In this document: positions 53,811 through 64,000 of the stretch, in pieces
Position numbering within the stretch: the stretch's first letter is position 1
Layout of the letters: every line of letters starts with the position of its first letter
From: Phytopythium helicoides
Taxonomy: Eukaryota > Oomycota > Peronosporomycetes > Pythiales > Pythiaceae
Length of the DNA: 64,000 nucleotides
Assembly: GCA_024867545.1 (NCBI GenBank)
Contig: JANFNE010000007.1
Span: 1,240,001 to 1,304,000, forward strand
Direction: 5' to 3'
Position numbers and translations under genes: made by a program
Notes under the pieces: generated by a model
The model's input: the letters and a program-made list of their open reading frames with translations, nothing else
Told to the model about the DNA's origin: nothing
The model's database searches: none

Positions 53811-56626
53811 TCAATTGAACGAGTGGCGCGAAGTTGTTGACGGACACCCCTGCCTGCGCGTTACTTTGTCAGCCAGCAGGTTCTCCACGCGCTCAATAGC
53901 CGTGGATATCCGCTGGAGCTGGGCTCCGTGAAGGTCAATAACACCGGCCATCTCACTTTGCTGCGCTGCCAGAATCTCTTGTGTGCTGATGGTCTTGTCG
54001 AGAAGGTCAAGCATCATGCGCTCGTTTTCGTTTAGACGTGCGATTTGCCCAGTTTGTTGGAGCGTCACAATTTCTGCGCAGTTGCTCACAGGGAACGACG
54101 TGCTCTCGTCCGAGAAGCTTGCCGTGGAGGACCTTCTGTTGATCCCCGACATGACTGTGCTGCGACTTTCTTCGTGTGTATGCTGATTGTCGTTGCTCTT
54201 TCGTGCAGAGCTGATTGTGGCAGGAGAAACGGCTGCGCTTGGCGACAGTTTGAACGATGCGGGAGCCGAAAAGTTGACGTGAAGTGCGAGGTCAAGGCTC
54301 AGGTTCTGGTCGGTGCACTGGTTGGTATACGGCTGCGCAACCATGCACGACACATTTACGAACAGGGACCCGTTGTCAAGCACGCATGGTGCCACAAACC
54401 AGCTGAAGAGCAAGTCGTTCTCGTCTGCATGGTTCAGATTGTCGCCGTTGACCGCCACGATGACATTGCTCCCGTCCGGATACTGTCGCCAATGGCTCAA
54501 GACGCACACTTGTTCTCCGTCTTGAGCGAGAACACCTGGTCGAAACATCATTTGGTCCATCCAAGTCATCTCATTCAGCTTGTATCGCCTCGTGACTTGC
54601 GAGAAAAGGTGCTGGTAAATGCGGGCATCCTCGTAGTTGAGGAGCTGCGTCAGGATGTCTGTGCAGTCCCCCGCTAGTCTGATGTTGGTGCGCGTGAATA
54701 GTTGACCACCTTGAACCACCTCGAACGTCTTAACCGCGACAGATCCATCCGAGTACGTCGAGTCACTGGTGCTGCTGATACCACTTCGACCACTACCTCT
54801 GTTGTTGTCGCTGATGTCGCAACGAAACTTGCCAAGGAATCGGTGCGCTTGCATATCAGCACGTCTTTCTGACCAGGAGCTGCTCTGGAGCTGATGGAAA
54901 GTGTCGATGGCAAGGGATATCTTTTCACTGTATTCGTCGGGGATCTGTGGCAGCGTGACGTAGTACGACCTCCGACTATCTTGCGTCGAATCCCACTGAG
55001 ATTCCGAGTCGCGGTTGGCGAACGAAGCAAGCGAAGGCGACGTGCCAAGACGATGCTGCTGTGTTTTCGTCGAGTTCCTGTCTCTGACGTTCCCAAAAGC
55101 ATTTTCTTTTTGTTCCACAACTTGGTTGCCACCTGCAGAGCAAACACCTTCTTCCTCCATCGCAGCCAGCAAGCTGGCAGAAAAGAATCCCGTCATTGGT
55201 ACAAGAGTGCCCCGAACAGTGTTTTCTGCTCCTTCCTCGTGTGCTCCAATCGAGCCGATGCGCTCCTCGAGCACCTCGGACACGATCTTTGCCACTGATT
55301 CCAGTGTCGACGTCTTTGCCGTACTTGTTGATTCGTGAGGAACAATATCGATAGCACAAACTGCGCCAATGCATTGACCGCTCACCCATATCGGCGCTCC
55401 AGCGTAGAACCGCATGGGGTGTCCATCAATTCGCAAATCACTCGCGTGGAAATGCTTGTCGTGGAGGGTGTCATTCACAATAAGAGTCTTCGCCTGGGCA
55501 AGTGTGTGTGCTGCAACGCAGTCATTTCGTGGGAGGCAAGGTCGAGTCCAGCCGACGCTCGCCTTGAACCACAATCTTGTCTCGTCAAGAATCCCGATGA
55601 ACGCCACCGGACACTCAAGCGTGCGTGAAATAATGCTGACCAGCAAGTTCATGGTTGGGTCGTTCTCTCGCGAGCAAATGTTTGAGTGGCGCGCGATCTT
55701 GAGTCGTGCAGACTCACCATCGGGCTCAGGTTGAGGCCAAAGTTGAACGACGCTGCCGTCTGTGAGCGCTGAATCCATGCTGAAAACCGAGAGGTGGTTC
55801 CCTGAGTGAGGGGGAGTCATCGGTTCGTATTTCTGCTGGTTCTGGTGCTGCTGAGTGCTCTGGCTAGTCAAGTATGACTTTCCGGATGACAGCGATGGAT
55901 TCCCCAGCACTGGATGAACAAACGACTCGACAGTCGATTTGGCTCCCTTCCGCGCTGCAGCTGCAGACTCTCGTAGTGCAGTCTCATTTACTCGAATGGA
56001 GGCGTCGGTCGCGTGGATGATGCAGTAGGTGCAAATCCGGGTTGCGCATTCGACGTTGACGTCTGTGAGTCGAATGGTGCGCTGACTGGAGCAGCCGCCA
56101 CAAACAACCTGAAGACGCAGTCGCGAATATCAGCCTTGCATGTTGATGAGAGCTAATATCATGCTTTCATTGGGACCTTACCTCTCCGCACTAGAGGGCG
56201 ATCCACATTTTGGTTTGTATCATTTACCCGGCATGTGATCAGCTCCTGCTTGACAGATTGATTCCATCGGAAAGAAGGTCTTACCGTTCGGCAGTGATGG
56301 CGACGGCGAAATGGGAGGAACTGCTGCACACACACGTTGCAGTGTGTGCGCTCCTCGTCATTCACCCAGGCATCCGTCTTGAGAAGGTTGTTGGCTACGA
56401 GCAGTCCGCCCTCGAGGAAGTACATGTGCTGCATCGAGGGCTGCGACCGCGGTGTCGATGGAGGGTGAAGCCCCGACGAGGTCGCAGCCGAGCTGCCGCT
56501 GCCACTCGTCACTCGCTTTCCTATTCCACCCATGTCGATCGAGAGCGCTCCGCTCGGCTTTGGGGTGGGTGTTTGGAGTCCCTGCCCTTTGTGCAAGTGA
56601 GCGAAACTTCGTCCGAGGGATTCCAA
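53811..56626 (-). CDS. FYVE-GAF domain protein (5' exons unresolved)
   Basis: A long last exon (56108-53811), a 9-nt exon (56190-56182) and an exon ending at 56285 join in phase. FYVE finger: WVND, CNVC, RRRHHCR in the upstream exon; the microexon supplies CGE; the long exon continues VVCGGCSSQRTI and later CTYC. It thus has the WxxD, RR-HHCR and RVC-like elements for PI3P binding. A GAF domain follows (FIGILDETRLWFKASVGWTR, CVAAHTLAQAKTLIV, FYAGAPIWVSGQCIGAVCAI). The C-terminal half is low-complexity with a short coiled coil (MLDLLDKTISTQEILAAQQS). It is probably an endosomal signalling protein. A START-like region may lie upstream at 56640-57450, but I could not find consistent exons; the safest start is ATG 56533. 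Confidence 0.75.
56182..56190 (-). other. 9-nt microexon encoding Cys-Gly-Glu
   Basis: TGC GGA GAG is flanked by CTCTAG upstream and GTAAGG downstream, between introns of 94 nt (56284-56191) and 73 nt (56181-56109). It restores the zinc-ligand Cys and Gly of the FYVE HHCR-x-CG motif and keeps phase 0 on both sides. Confidence 0.8.
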
Positions 56627-57939
56627 TGACTGCCGAGCTTAGGAACTGAAGCGCGGGGCCTCTCTGCAGTAGATGCGCAAGCGGAGTTTGTGGACTGTCG
56701 CGAGCTTCGATCGATGAGCTCGAGATGTTGTTGTCCTGCCTGCTTCTGGACTGACCGGCTCATCAAGTCTCGTGATGGCCGTCCGTCGTGTTCCACAGGA
56801 ATCATGCGCGAACGCAGCGTTTTCCATAATCCCCGGATCCTGTAGCTTCTTCCACGGTTTTCTTGCCGTGCCGCCTCGTGTAAGAGCCGACAGGTCTCTG
56901 TGCAGAAAAATCGACGGCTGATAGTCACGAGTCCCCGTTGCAAAGCTTTCTAGCTTTTCTACAGTAGCCACTTGAGCTCCGATCACCTTGGTCTGAACAT
57001 CTCGATTCAGGATGTGGAGGAGCCACCTCGATGAACAGCCGCCATCGCCTTCACGAGCCACGCCTAAGCGTTTCGATTGCATCTGCATCACTGGTGAGGC
57101 TCGCCTTTGCGTGACGACGGACGGCCTGTCCGCGATTGCTCACTTGTGCCACTTGTAATACAAGTTGCGATGAGAGGGGAGTCCTGATTCGGGAGCGAAT
57201 CGAGACGACTGGTCGATCCTTCGCTCAACACTTAGCGCCGTACACCACGAGTGCGTCAGCTTGGAGACGGAGCCCTCGGATATCGATCAGTCCGGTGAGG
57301 GCGAGCAATTTCGAGTCCGACCTGAGTTTTTCGTTCAAGAAAGCGTCGGCACGGACGAGCTTCTTGCTCTCAAAGGATCCCGACGTCTCGGAGGTTGAGT
57401 ACAGTACTCAGTGGGCTCGTGTCTGCATGAAGCTGAGCTGCGGTGGCGCATGGCGGTGAAGCTGAGCCCAATGCGCGAGCAGTGGGAGGTCGATCGATGG
57501 ATTCTGAGGTGCTGGACGTAGGTACAGCTTCTGCTTCAAGTTCCAAGCATTTCCCGCTATCATGTGGTGGCCTCCAAATCACGTGATCCTTGCTCATGGC
57601 GGTACACGTACAGAGCTTTTACACTCTCAAGTCTATCCCAACTCATTTCCAAACTCACATGTCAATCATAAAGATCGCTCGCTCAATTCACAAAAACACA
57701 AGTCGATACATTTCATTTCGCTTTTTTTCTGATGCTTTCTCGCCCCGCGTGACCGTCACCATCCGTTCTACCTGCGAACTCGCGCTCTTCCTGCCACAGC
57801 TGCCGCGCCACTGATTCTTTCCAGCGGCGGCGTATTAGTGTGGAGGCGTCGCCGCGCGAGTCTCAGGTTGTTCACTATCATCTTGTCGCTTGGCCGGCCT
57901 GATACTTGGACCGGCCGCTCTTCCAGGTGCAAAAATGGC
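56627..57939. other. Probable 5' exons of the FYVE-GAF gene, not resolved
   Basis: On the minus strand a coding-like stretch (SKKLVRADAFLNEKLRSDSK, then LLALTGLIDIRGLRLQADAL; about 57385-57245) ends in a stop, and frames between 57090 and 56640 are partly open. These could be exons of an N-terminal (START-like) domain, or decayed coding sequence. The part from 57600 to 57939 shows nothing. Confidence 0.35.
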
Positions 57940-59001
57940 TTACGCCTGCAGCTGTGCCCGCGCGTCCGTCAGCATCTTGACCACAGCGTCGCTGCTCGGG
58001 CGTAGCGCAGGGTCGAACTGCAAGCACGCGCGCGCGATCTTGAGGATGACCTCGGGGCAGTCGGGCGCGAAGCTCGGCCGCAGCTCGCCCTTGGCCACCT
58101 TGATGACGATCGCCATGTCCGGAGCGCCACCACCCGTCTTGCTGCTCTTCTCCTCGAAGGGGATCTCACGCGTGTCGAGCTCCGAGAGCACGACGCCGAA
58201 CGAGTAGACGTCAGCCTGCTCGCTGTAGTTGTCGCCGAGCATGACCTCGGGGGCGGTCCAGCGCACCGTGCCGACACCCGCCGTGAGCGTCTCCTCGTAT
58301 GTGCGGTTGCGGCTGAGACCAAAGTCGCTGAGCTTGGCAACCATGCTCGAGTTGAGCAGCACGTTGCGCGACTTGAGGTCGCGGTGGATGATTTTTGGGT
58401 TGAGCGAGTGCATGAAGGCGAGCGCCTCGGCGATGTCGATGGCGATGGAGATCTTCTCCTTGGGCCAGCTGAGCTCGATTTTGCGGGACTCGAGCAGCGT
58501 GCGCACGTCTCCGCCGTCCATGTACTCGGAGACGCCGCCGAGGTCCTTCTTGTTGGTCCACGTGCATCCGATGAAGCGCACGATCTTGGGGTGGTGCAGG
58601 CGCGACATGACGCCGATCTCCTTGGAGAAGCTGACGGCCTCGTCCTCTCCGTCGATCATGCGCTTGACGGCGACGGGCTGGCCGTGGTAGTGTCCGAGCC
58701 ACACGACGCCGAAGGCGCCGCTGGAGATCTTGCGCGTGAGCAGCACCTCGCTCTCGTCGAGGCGGAAGGGCACGAGCTCCGGGAAGAAGTGGTTGGTGTC
58801 CTTGTGGCTGGCGGCGCCGCCGGCCCCTGCGCCTCCGCGCGGGCCCACGGGCGGCGGGCGCACCACCGGGAACTTGTTGCCGTTGTGCACGGGCTGCGGC
58901 TGCTGCGGCTGCGCGTACGGCGGCGGCTGCGGCACGTGCGGCGTGCCGCTGGGCTGGTACCGGCCCTGGTCTTGCTTGGAGTCGCTCATGCAGTTGCCCA
59001 T
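57940..59001 (-). CDS. TKL-type protein kinase with N-terminal acylation signal
   Basis: Single exon, 353 residues. MGNCMSDSKQ is a strong N-myristoylation signal with an adjacent Cys for palmitoylation. Residues 10-70 are Pro/Gln/Gly-rich. The kinase domain has ISSGAFGVVWLGHYHGQPVA, VKRM (catalytic Lys), HRDLKSRNVLLN (HRD), DFGLSRNRTYEE, GTVRWTAPEV and DVYSFGVVLSEL, all intact, so it should be active. The HRDLKSxNVLL and GTxxWTAPEV forms are those of tyrosine-kinase-like Ser/Thr kinases, a group expanded in oomycetes. It is probably a plasma-membrane signalling kinase. The C-terminus stops soon after the last kinase helix. Confidence 0.93.
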   Translation of the reverse strand: MGNCMSDSKQDQGRYQPSGTPHVPQPPPYAQPQQPQPVHNGNKFPVVRPPPVGPRGGAGAGGAASHKDTNHFFPELVPFRLDESEVLLTRKISSGAFGVVWLGHYHGQPVAVKRMIDGEDEAVSFSKEIGVMSRLHHPKIVRFIGCTWTNKKDLGGVSEYMDGGDVRTLLESRKIELSWPKEKISIAIDIAEALAFMHSLNPKIIHRDLKSRNVLLNSSMVAKLSDFGLSRNRTYEETLTAGVGTVRWTAPEVMLGDNYSEQADVYSFGVVLSELDTREIPFEEKSSKTGGGAPDMAIVIKVAKGELRPSFAPDCPEVILKIARACLQFDPALRPSSDAVVKMLTDARAQLQA

Positions 59002-60732
59002 GGTGGCGCTTGCGGTCGGCTGGGAGGGAGCTGCGCACGCAGAGGCGGAGCAGGCGCAGGCGTCAGCGACTCACAGGCATCAGGCAGGAGGAGGGCGAGC
59101 AGGAGAGCGAGGCGAGACGTACCGAGGAGATGGCGGAGTGCCTGCTCGTGGCGAGTTGGTTTCTCGTGTGGCCCGCTGGGTGCGCCGCCGGCTTCTATGG
59201 CGCTGGTGGGGCGAGTCACAAATGATATGTACCATTCGGTGGGATATATTCGTTTTAGAAGGTTTATTTGGTATTAGTTCTATTGAAAACTGGATAGTAG
59301 ATGATGAGAGGTATGGGGTGCTGTGGTGCAACGTCGGCCGCGGCAAACTCGGCGGCGTATACTTGGCGGTAGTGAGGAGGAGGGGACGGGCGCTACTCAC
59401 GCCCCCAAAATGCTGGAGTTGTATGCAAGCGCCAGTTCAAAATTTGGTTGCTGGCAGGACGACAGGGGTAGGGTGCCGGATAACAGCACGCTCCAGATGT
59501 ATAGCGGCGGGCGACCGATGGATTCTTGCCACGGCAAATCAGTGCCGCTTGCCTGCGCCGGATACCGGGGACCACGGTCTCGTCTCGAGGACGCTGATAT
59601 CCTACAAAACGCACATTTGCTCACCAGTTGGTTTGCGCGCGCATGGCTTCAGCAACTCTGTGCTCCATGCAAACACGCTCCAAAAGCCCTGGTCGTCGGC
59701 CTTGGCGTATGCAGAGCGACTCGCACGGACATCTGGCAGTGTGACAGCGATTATGATGCCCAAGTGGGTTCGCATCGCGGCGTTACCATTGACGCTCGAC
59801 TGAGCACAGCGGAAAGGGGGACGCTGGCGCGCTCGTAGCCGCTCAAACGGCTCGCTCCAGTCCGGAGCGTGGGAAGAAAAATCAAGGCAAAAAGTCCCGA
59901 TGGGGGAGGAGATGGCCACTTAGCCTGACATATCAACATGTCAGTGCATACACTTTGCTACATATTGGAAAACGTATAGCAGGGACACGACCGAGCAGAT
60001 TATACTGATCTTGTCGAAAGTGATCTGCACGACCGCCAATGGGTTCAAAAATCCGAGTCGAACGGATACTCTCCCGCTTGGCTCCACGAGACCGACCACC
60101 AAGCGTGATGGCTGCAGTTTGACATGTCAAGCGAGAAAAGCGCAGAGGAGAGAACGAAAATCGAGGCGGGGGAGCGCTGAGTGTCGGTCTCTGCCGTCGG
60201 AGGTTTCTCATGAACAGCGTGCGTGTGTAATAACTCGAGCATGGCGTGTGTACACATCGCATCGGTCTTGCGCGTCGATGTGCTTGCTCGTGATGTGTGT
60301 CGCCACATCTGCGGGGCCAGTCTTACGAAAAAGCGCGTCACTTCAACAGGTGCACGTGAACGAGTACTGTGTGCGAAAGGTTCTGCGAACTGTTACAGCC
60401 TTCGCTCGCTCTGGCACCGACAAGTACGCTGCTCGCTGATATCGCGGTGCCAACGAGTTCTTTCTGTCGCATGCACTCCGCTAACTCGTCTCGATCCATC
60501 CATCGCGTCGCCACGCACCGCAGCGGATCCGACCGATCCGCCGCCACGCAAGTCACCACCAAATCGTACCTAGTCGGGAGCATAGCCGTGTGGCTAGTAA
60601 TTTATAACCAGCACTCGCCAGTAGTGGCCGCTATCAGTCTGGTGCCTGCGTTTATTGAGTGGCTCCCAAGTCGTTGACGTTCGAGAAGCTCGCGTGGCCG
60701 CCACCTCTTGCCGCCTCGCGCCGGTCGCCGCC
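59002..60732. other. Long intergenic region between kinase and ZC3H15-like gene
   Basis: 1.7 kb contains both divergent promoters. Open frames here are short or antisense to the kinase and carry no domain. An AT-rich patch lies at 59220-59310. The minus strand around 60000-60025 reads CACTTTCGACAAGATCAGTAT, reminiscent of the recurrent motif but with wider spacing. Confidence 0.5.
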
Positions 60733-62067
60733 ATGCCGCCCAAGAAGGCCGCGAACGGCCCGTCCAAGAAGGCGCTGGAGAAGAAGAAGGAGAAGCTGGT
60801 GGAGGACAAGACCTTCGGGCTCAAGAACAAAAACAAGAGCAAGAACGTGCAGAAGTACATCCAGGAGGTCACCAAGCAGGTCAAGGGCGGCAACACGCGC
60901 GCCGACCGGCTCAAGGAGGAGGAGAAGCGCAAGAAGAAGGATGCCAAGGCGCAGGAGGACTCGCTCAAGAGCCTCTTCGCGGCCGCCATCACGCAGCCCA
61001 AGGTCAGCGGTGGTGATTGCGAGGGTGGGGCGTTCCTGAGGCTGACGATCGTTGCGCCAGGTCCCGCCGGGCGTCGACCCAAAGTCGATGCTGTGTGCGT
61101 TCTTCAAGGCCGGCGTCTGCACAAAGGTATTGCTGTCGGCTCGAGACGTGCGAGCGGAGCAGGAATGGGGTGGCTGACGGCTGCGTGCGACGCCAGGGCA
61201 ACCGATGCAAGTTCTCGCACGACCTGAACGTGGGCAAGAAGGCCGCCAAGATCGACCTGTACACGGACAACCGCGATAACGAGAAGGAACAGGACAAGAT
61301 GGACACGTGGGACCAGTCCAAGCTCGAGGAGGTCGTCAGGGAGAAGCACGGAGAGAAGACGGCCAAGCAGACCGACATTGTCTGCAAGCACTTCCTCGAC
61401 GCCATCGAGCGCTCGCTCTACGGCTGGTTCTGGGTCTGTCCGAACGGCGGCAAGGCTTGCAAGTGCGTGCTGTTGCTGCTAGGTTTGTTTCGGCGATGAT
61501 TTGCGCACACGCTAACAGGCTTCAATCATGACCGCTTGTGACAGGTACCGTCATGCGCTGCCGCCTGGATACGTCTTCAAGACCAAGGCCGAGCGCGATG
61601 CTGAGAAGAACAAAAAGGTCGAGGAGATTTCGATCGAGGAGATCATTGAGCAGCAGCGCGCCAAGCTCGGACCCAACGGCGGCACTCCCGTCACGGCGGA
61701 GACCCTGGCCAAGTGGAAGGCCGACAAGGCGGCGCGCAAGCAGGCCGCCGAGGAGAAGCGTATGAAGGAGGAGGCCAAGAAGAGCGGCGGTCGTGGCATC
61801 AGTACGTCGTGGCTTCTAGTTGATGAGGGGTTTCAATTGCTAACGATGACTGCTGTGTGGCTTGCAGTGAGTGGTCGTGCGCTGTTCACGTTCGACCCGA
61901 CGCTCTTCCGGGATGACGCGGACGCCGACGAGGACAAGTACTCTGTGCATAGTGAGAGCGACGATGAGGACGAGGACAAGCCCTCAGCAGTGGATGCCGC
62001 CGCTGCCATCATGGACAAGAGTCTGTACCTGCAGGACGCGGATGACCTGGATTCGCTGAAAGAGTAG
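60733..62067 (+). CDS. ZC3H15: ZC3H15/DFRP1 (Tma46) homologue, CCCH zinc-finger partner of DRG GTPase
   Basis: Five exons in phase (60733-61002, 61061-61126, 61197-61462, 61545-61801, 61868-62067) give 352 residues. N-terminus [20 protein letters not shown], then [20 protein letters not shown] as in DFRP1. First CCCH finger [20 protein letters not shown] spans exons 2/3. The second is [20 protein letters not shown] with [11 protein letters not shown] across exons 3/4. The DRG-binding (DFRP) region follows ([16 protein letters not shown]), then [13 protein letters not shown] and an acidic tail. In other eukaryotes this protein stabilises the ribosome-associated GTPase DRG1 and acts in translation. 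The strong match supports every exon boundary. Confidence 0.93.
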
Positions 62068-62197
62068 ATTCCGAATCCCAGCGTCATCTGAGATCCAATG
62101 TAGCGGGCTGTAGGCCAACCAAATCTAGGGGATGTCGTTCAGTATTGCTTCGGGATGGCGAAAAAATCGTCTACGATCCCACACAAACGCTGTACGT

Positions 62198-62725
62198 TCA
62201 TTGCTGGGCATAGACCGCGTCGTCGTCATCAATTGTTTCAACCTGGTCCGCCGCGTTAGGTTCTCCGAACGCTAGAATAGACGCTCCGGCGCTTTGCAGT
62301 CGCCCTGCAATCTGACGCGCTCGCTGGAAACCATTTCAGATAACCGCGTAAGTAGATATCTGGGTATTTACGCCAGTTCCGAGACGCGCACCGCGTCTTG
62401 CGCGTTGTGAATGCTATCCATTTCAGTTTGGATCGCCACTGCTTCTTCTTCCAGCTCGCTATAGTCAGAACCACATCCACATCCGATCAATACCACAGCG
62501 CATCGAGCCACTGTTAACTCCGCCAACCCACCGATGCCCTAGAACGAGGCGCGTCGCCACCGCTGTCAACTGGAATCGAAGCGGTTCCCATGGTCAGCAC
62601 CTGCGGCCCAAGCCGTCGGACTTCAGCCCAGCGCGCACCTGCGCCAGCGCGTCCTCCAGCGACGCGATCTCCGCCTGCGCGTCACCCTGATGCGCGTCGC
62701 TCACTCGCCTCGGCTCCGTCTCCAT
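62198..62725 (-). CDS. Small three-exon coiled-coil protein (105 aa), unknown
   Basis: Exons 62725-62601, 62458-62392 and 62323-62198 join with exact phase to a TGA. Introns are 142 nt (GTGCTG...CTATAG) and 68 nt (GTGCGC...TTCCAG). The predicted protein starts METEPRRVSDAHQGDAQAEI, has an amphipathic helix (IASLEDALAQVRAGLKS; ELEEEAVAIQTEMDSIHNA), then RARQIAGRLQSAGASIL and an acidic end DDDDAVYAQQ. No single frame is long enough to notice. Its size and helices resemble small complex subunits, but I do not recognise it. It converges on ZC3H15 (130 bp) and is divergent from STT3 (174 bp). Confidence 0.65.
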
Positions 62726-62899
62726 GCCCCTCGCCGCCACGTGCGCTCGAGCCCGCAAATCCGCAAGTGAGAGGCAACCAAAAGGGAAACGTCAAACTTC
62801 AACCAAATCGGTCGCGCGAAGGTCGCTCGAGGCGCCTATGAGCGTTTGTATCGAGGGGGAAACCTGAGGGACATTCGCCACTATCGACCTGCTGCCGCC

Positions 62900-64000
62900 A
62901 TGCCGAGCGCAGAGCTGCCGCCCGTCGCGACGGCCGCCGTGCTGCTGGCGTCATGCGCGCTCGCGTTCGCCATCCGGCTATTCCCCGTCGTCAACTGGGG
63001 CAGCGTGCGTCTCCCCCGGCCCCGCGGCCGCGCTTTCCCTCGCCGCCGCCTGTCTCCTCGTTGACACGCAGTGCCTTTCTCCTCCTCAGGTGATCCACGA
63101 GTTCGACCCGCAGTTCAACTACCGCGTGACCAAGTTCCTGGCGCAGGACGGCATCTACGAGCTGCTCAACTGGTTCGACGACCGCTCGTGGTACCCGCTG
63201 GGCCGCGTGGTGGGCACCACGCTCTACCCGGGACTCATGCTTGCAGCCGCGGGCATCCACTGGGGCGTCGGCTTCTTCACGCGCATTGACCTCAACGTGC
63301 GCCACGCGTGTGTGCTCGTGACCCCCGTGTTCGCCGCCTTCTCCTGCGTCGCCATCTTCTTGCTGACCCGCGACGTGACCCGCAACTCGCTTACGGCGCT
63401 GCTGGCGGCCGCGCTCATTGCCATCTCTCCCGCCTACATCTCGCGCTCCACGGCAGGCTCGTTCGACAATGAAGGTGTCGCAATCTTCTTGCTGATCTTC
63501 ACGTTTTACCTGTGGGTCAAAGCGGTGCGCACGGGCTCGATGCTCTTCTCGGCGTTTGCGGCGCTCTCGTACTTTGCAATGGCCTTCTCCTGGGGGGGAT
63601 ACGTGTTCATCATCAACGTCATCCCCATCCACGTTGTCGCGCTGCTCTTCTCGCGCAACTACTCCACGCGCGTTTACGTGGCGTACTCGACGTTCTACCC
63701 GATCGCAATGCTGCTGTCAATGCAAGTGCCCTTCATCGGCTTCAACGCTGTGCTCAAGGCTGAGGCGGCGGCGTCGCACGGCGTCTTCCTTCTGCTTCAA
63801 GGTGCCCTATGTCTCATCGCCTTTTGAGTTTGGCTCTGTGGAATCTCACCCTACATCTTTATTTTGTGCTTCGACGCAGGCTTCGCGCTTCTGCATTGGA
63901 TCTCTGGAGAAATCTCTCAGAGCGACTTTACCAAGCTCGTACGTCTGATTATCATTGCCGGTGTAGCAATTGTTGCCACGGGTTTGGTTGCAGCCATGGC
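62900..64000 (+). CDS. STT3: Oligosaccharyltransferase catalytic subunit STT3, 5' part
   Basis: Exons 62900-63004, 63090-63801 and 63880 to the window end join in phase; the 3' part is beyond the edge. The start MPSAELPPVATAAVLLASCA is the first transmembrane helix. The luminal loop VIHEFDPQFNYRVTKFLAQD contains the first catalytic DxD-type Asp region of STT3, and WGGYVFIINVIPIHV and TAGSFDNEGVAIF are near-invariant in the family. At least eight membrane helices are visible. STT3 transfers the lipid-linked glycan to Asn-X-Ser/Thr in the ER. The WWDYG motif would lie downstream. Confidence 0.95.

Noticed and set aside
58730..59803. A 357-codon plus-strand ORF
   Set aside because: Its first part is antisense to the kinase and the rest has no domain or biased composition typical of a gene.
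59997..60025. Sixth copy of the recurrent motif on the minus strand
   Set aside because: CACTT and TCAGTAT are present but 9 nt apart instead of 4, so it does not fit the consensus.
1..64000. CRISPR arrays, tRNA/rRNA genes, transposase or reverse transcriptase genes
   Set aside because: None was seen. The only regular repeats are coding ankyrin and coiled-coil units and short microsatellites; no B-box-like tRNA signature or DDE/RT motif was recognised by eye.

Overview
The window looks like nuclear DNA of an oomycete (Phytophthora/Pythium type). This is inferred from three things. Introns are short (about 50-95 nt), often with GTGCGT-like donors. Genes are tightly packed. The protein mix is typical of the group: ankyrin arrays, FYVE proteins, a cyclin-box CABLES homologue, a TKL kinase and an EGF-repeat secreted protein. 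No bacterial operon layout, tRNA, rRNA or CRISPR array was seen. For multi-exon genes I give the whole span, with exon limits chosen by splice sites and reading phase.

Left part (1-14.9 kb): two large intronless ankyrin-repeat genes on the minus strand (1-3531, cut by the window edge; 6783-11081). Between them lie a decayed ankyrin remnant, a mitochondrial-type EF-hand gene (4256-5693, minus) and a divergent MaoC-type hot-dog dehydratase (5829-6413, plus). The 3' end of the second ankyrin gene is copied at 11299-12360, with about 800 bp apparently identical. The copy abuts an aminotransferase whose catalytic-lysine codon is a stop. A conserved GVGPATASA-motif protein follows.

Centre (15-37.5 kb): an ankyrin plus FYVE-like protein, an amino-acid permease, a divergent RCC1-repeat protein, a 4276-residue coiled-coil protein with 11-residue repeats, a CABLES-like cyclin-box protein in tight convergent arrangement, and succinate dehydrogenase subunit D.

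Right part (38-64 kb): a third ankyrin paralogue, a WW-domain/mRNA cap N7-methyltransferase, an EGF-repeat secreted protein divergent from a coiled-coil protein, an NTF2-like/C2/tail-anchored protein, a NUDT15-like Nudix hydrolase, a small ankyrin protein, a FYVE-GAF protein with a 9-nt microexon, a TKL kinase with an MGNC acylation signal, a ZC3H15/DFRP1 homologue, a 105-residue three-exon gene, and the 5' part of STT3.

Most genes are conserved housekeeping or signalling genes. The accessory part is the ankyrin family. All three members share a central ankyrin block and a C-terminal module, and one carries a mosaic of near-identical 34-residue repeats. A 16-nt motif, CACTTGNNNTCAGTAT, recurs five times on the plus strand, mostly near gene starts.
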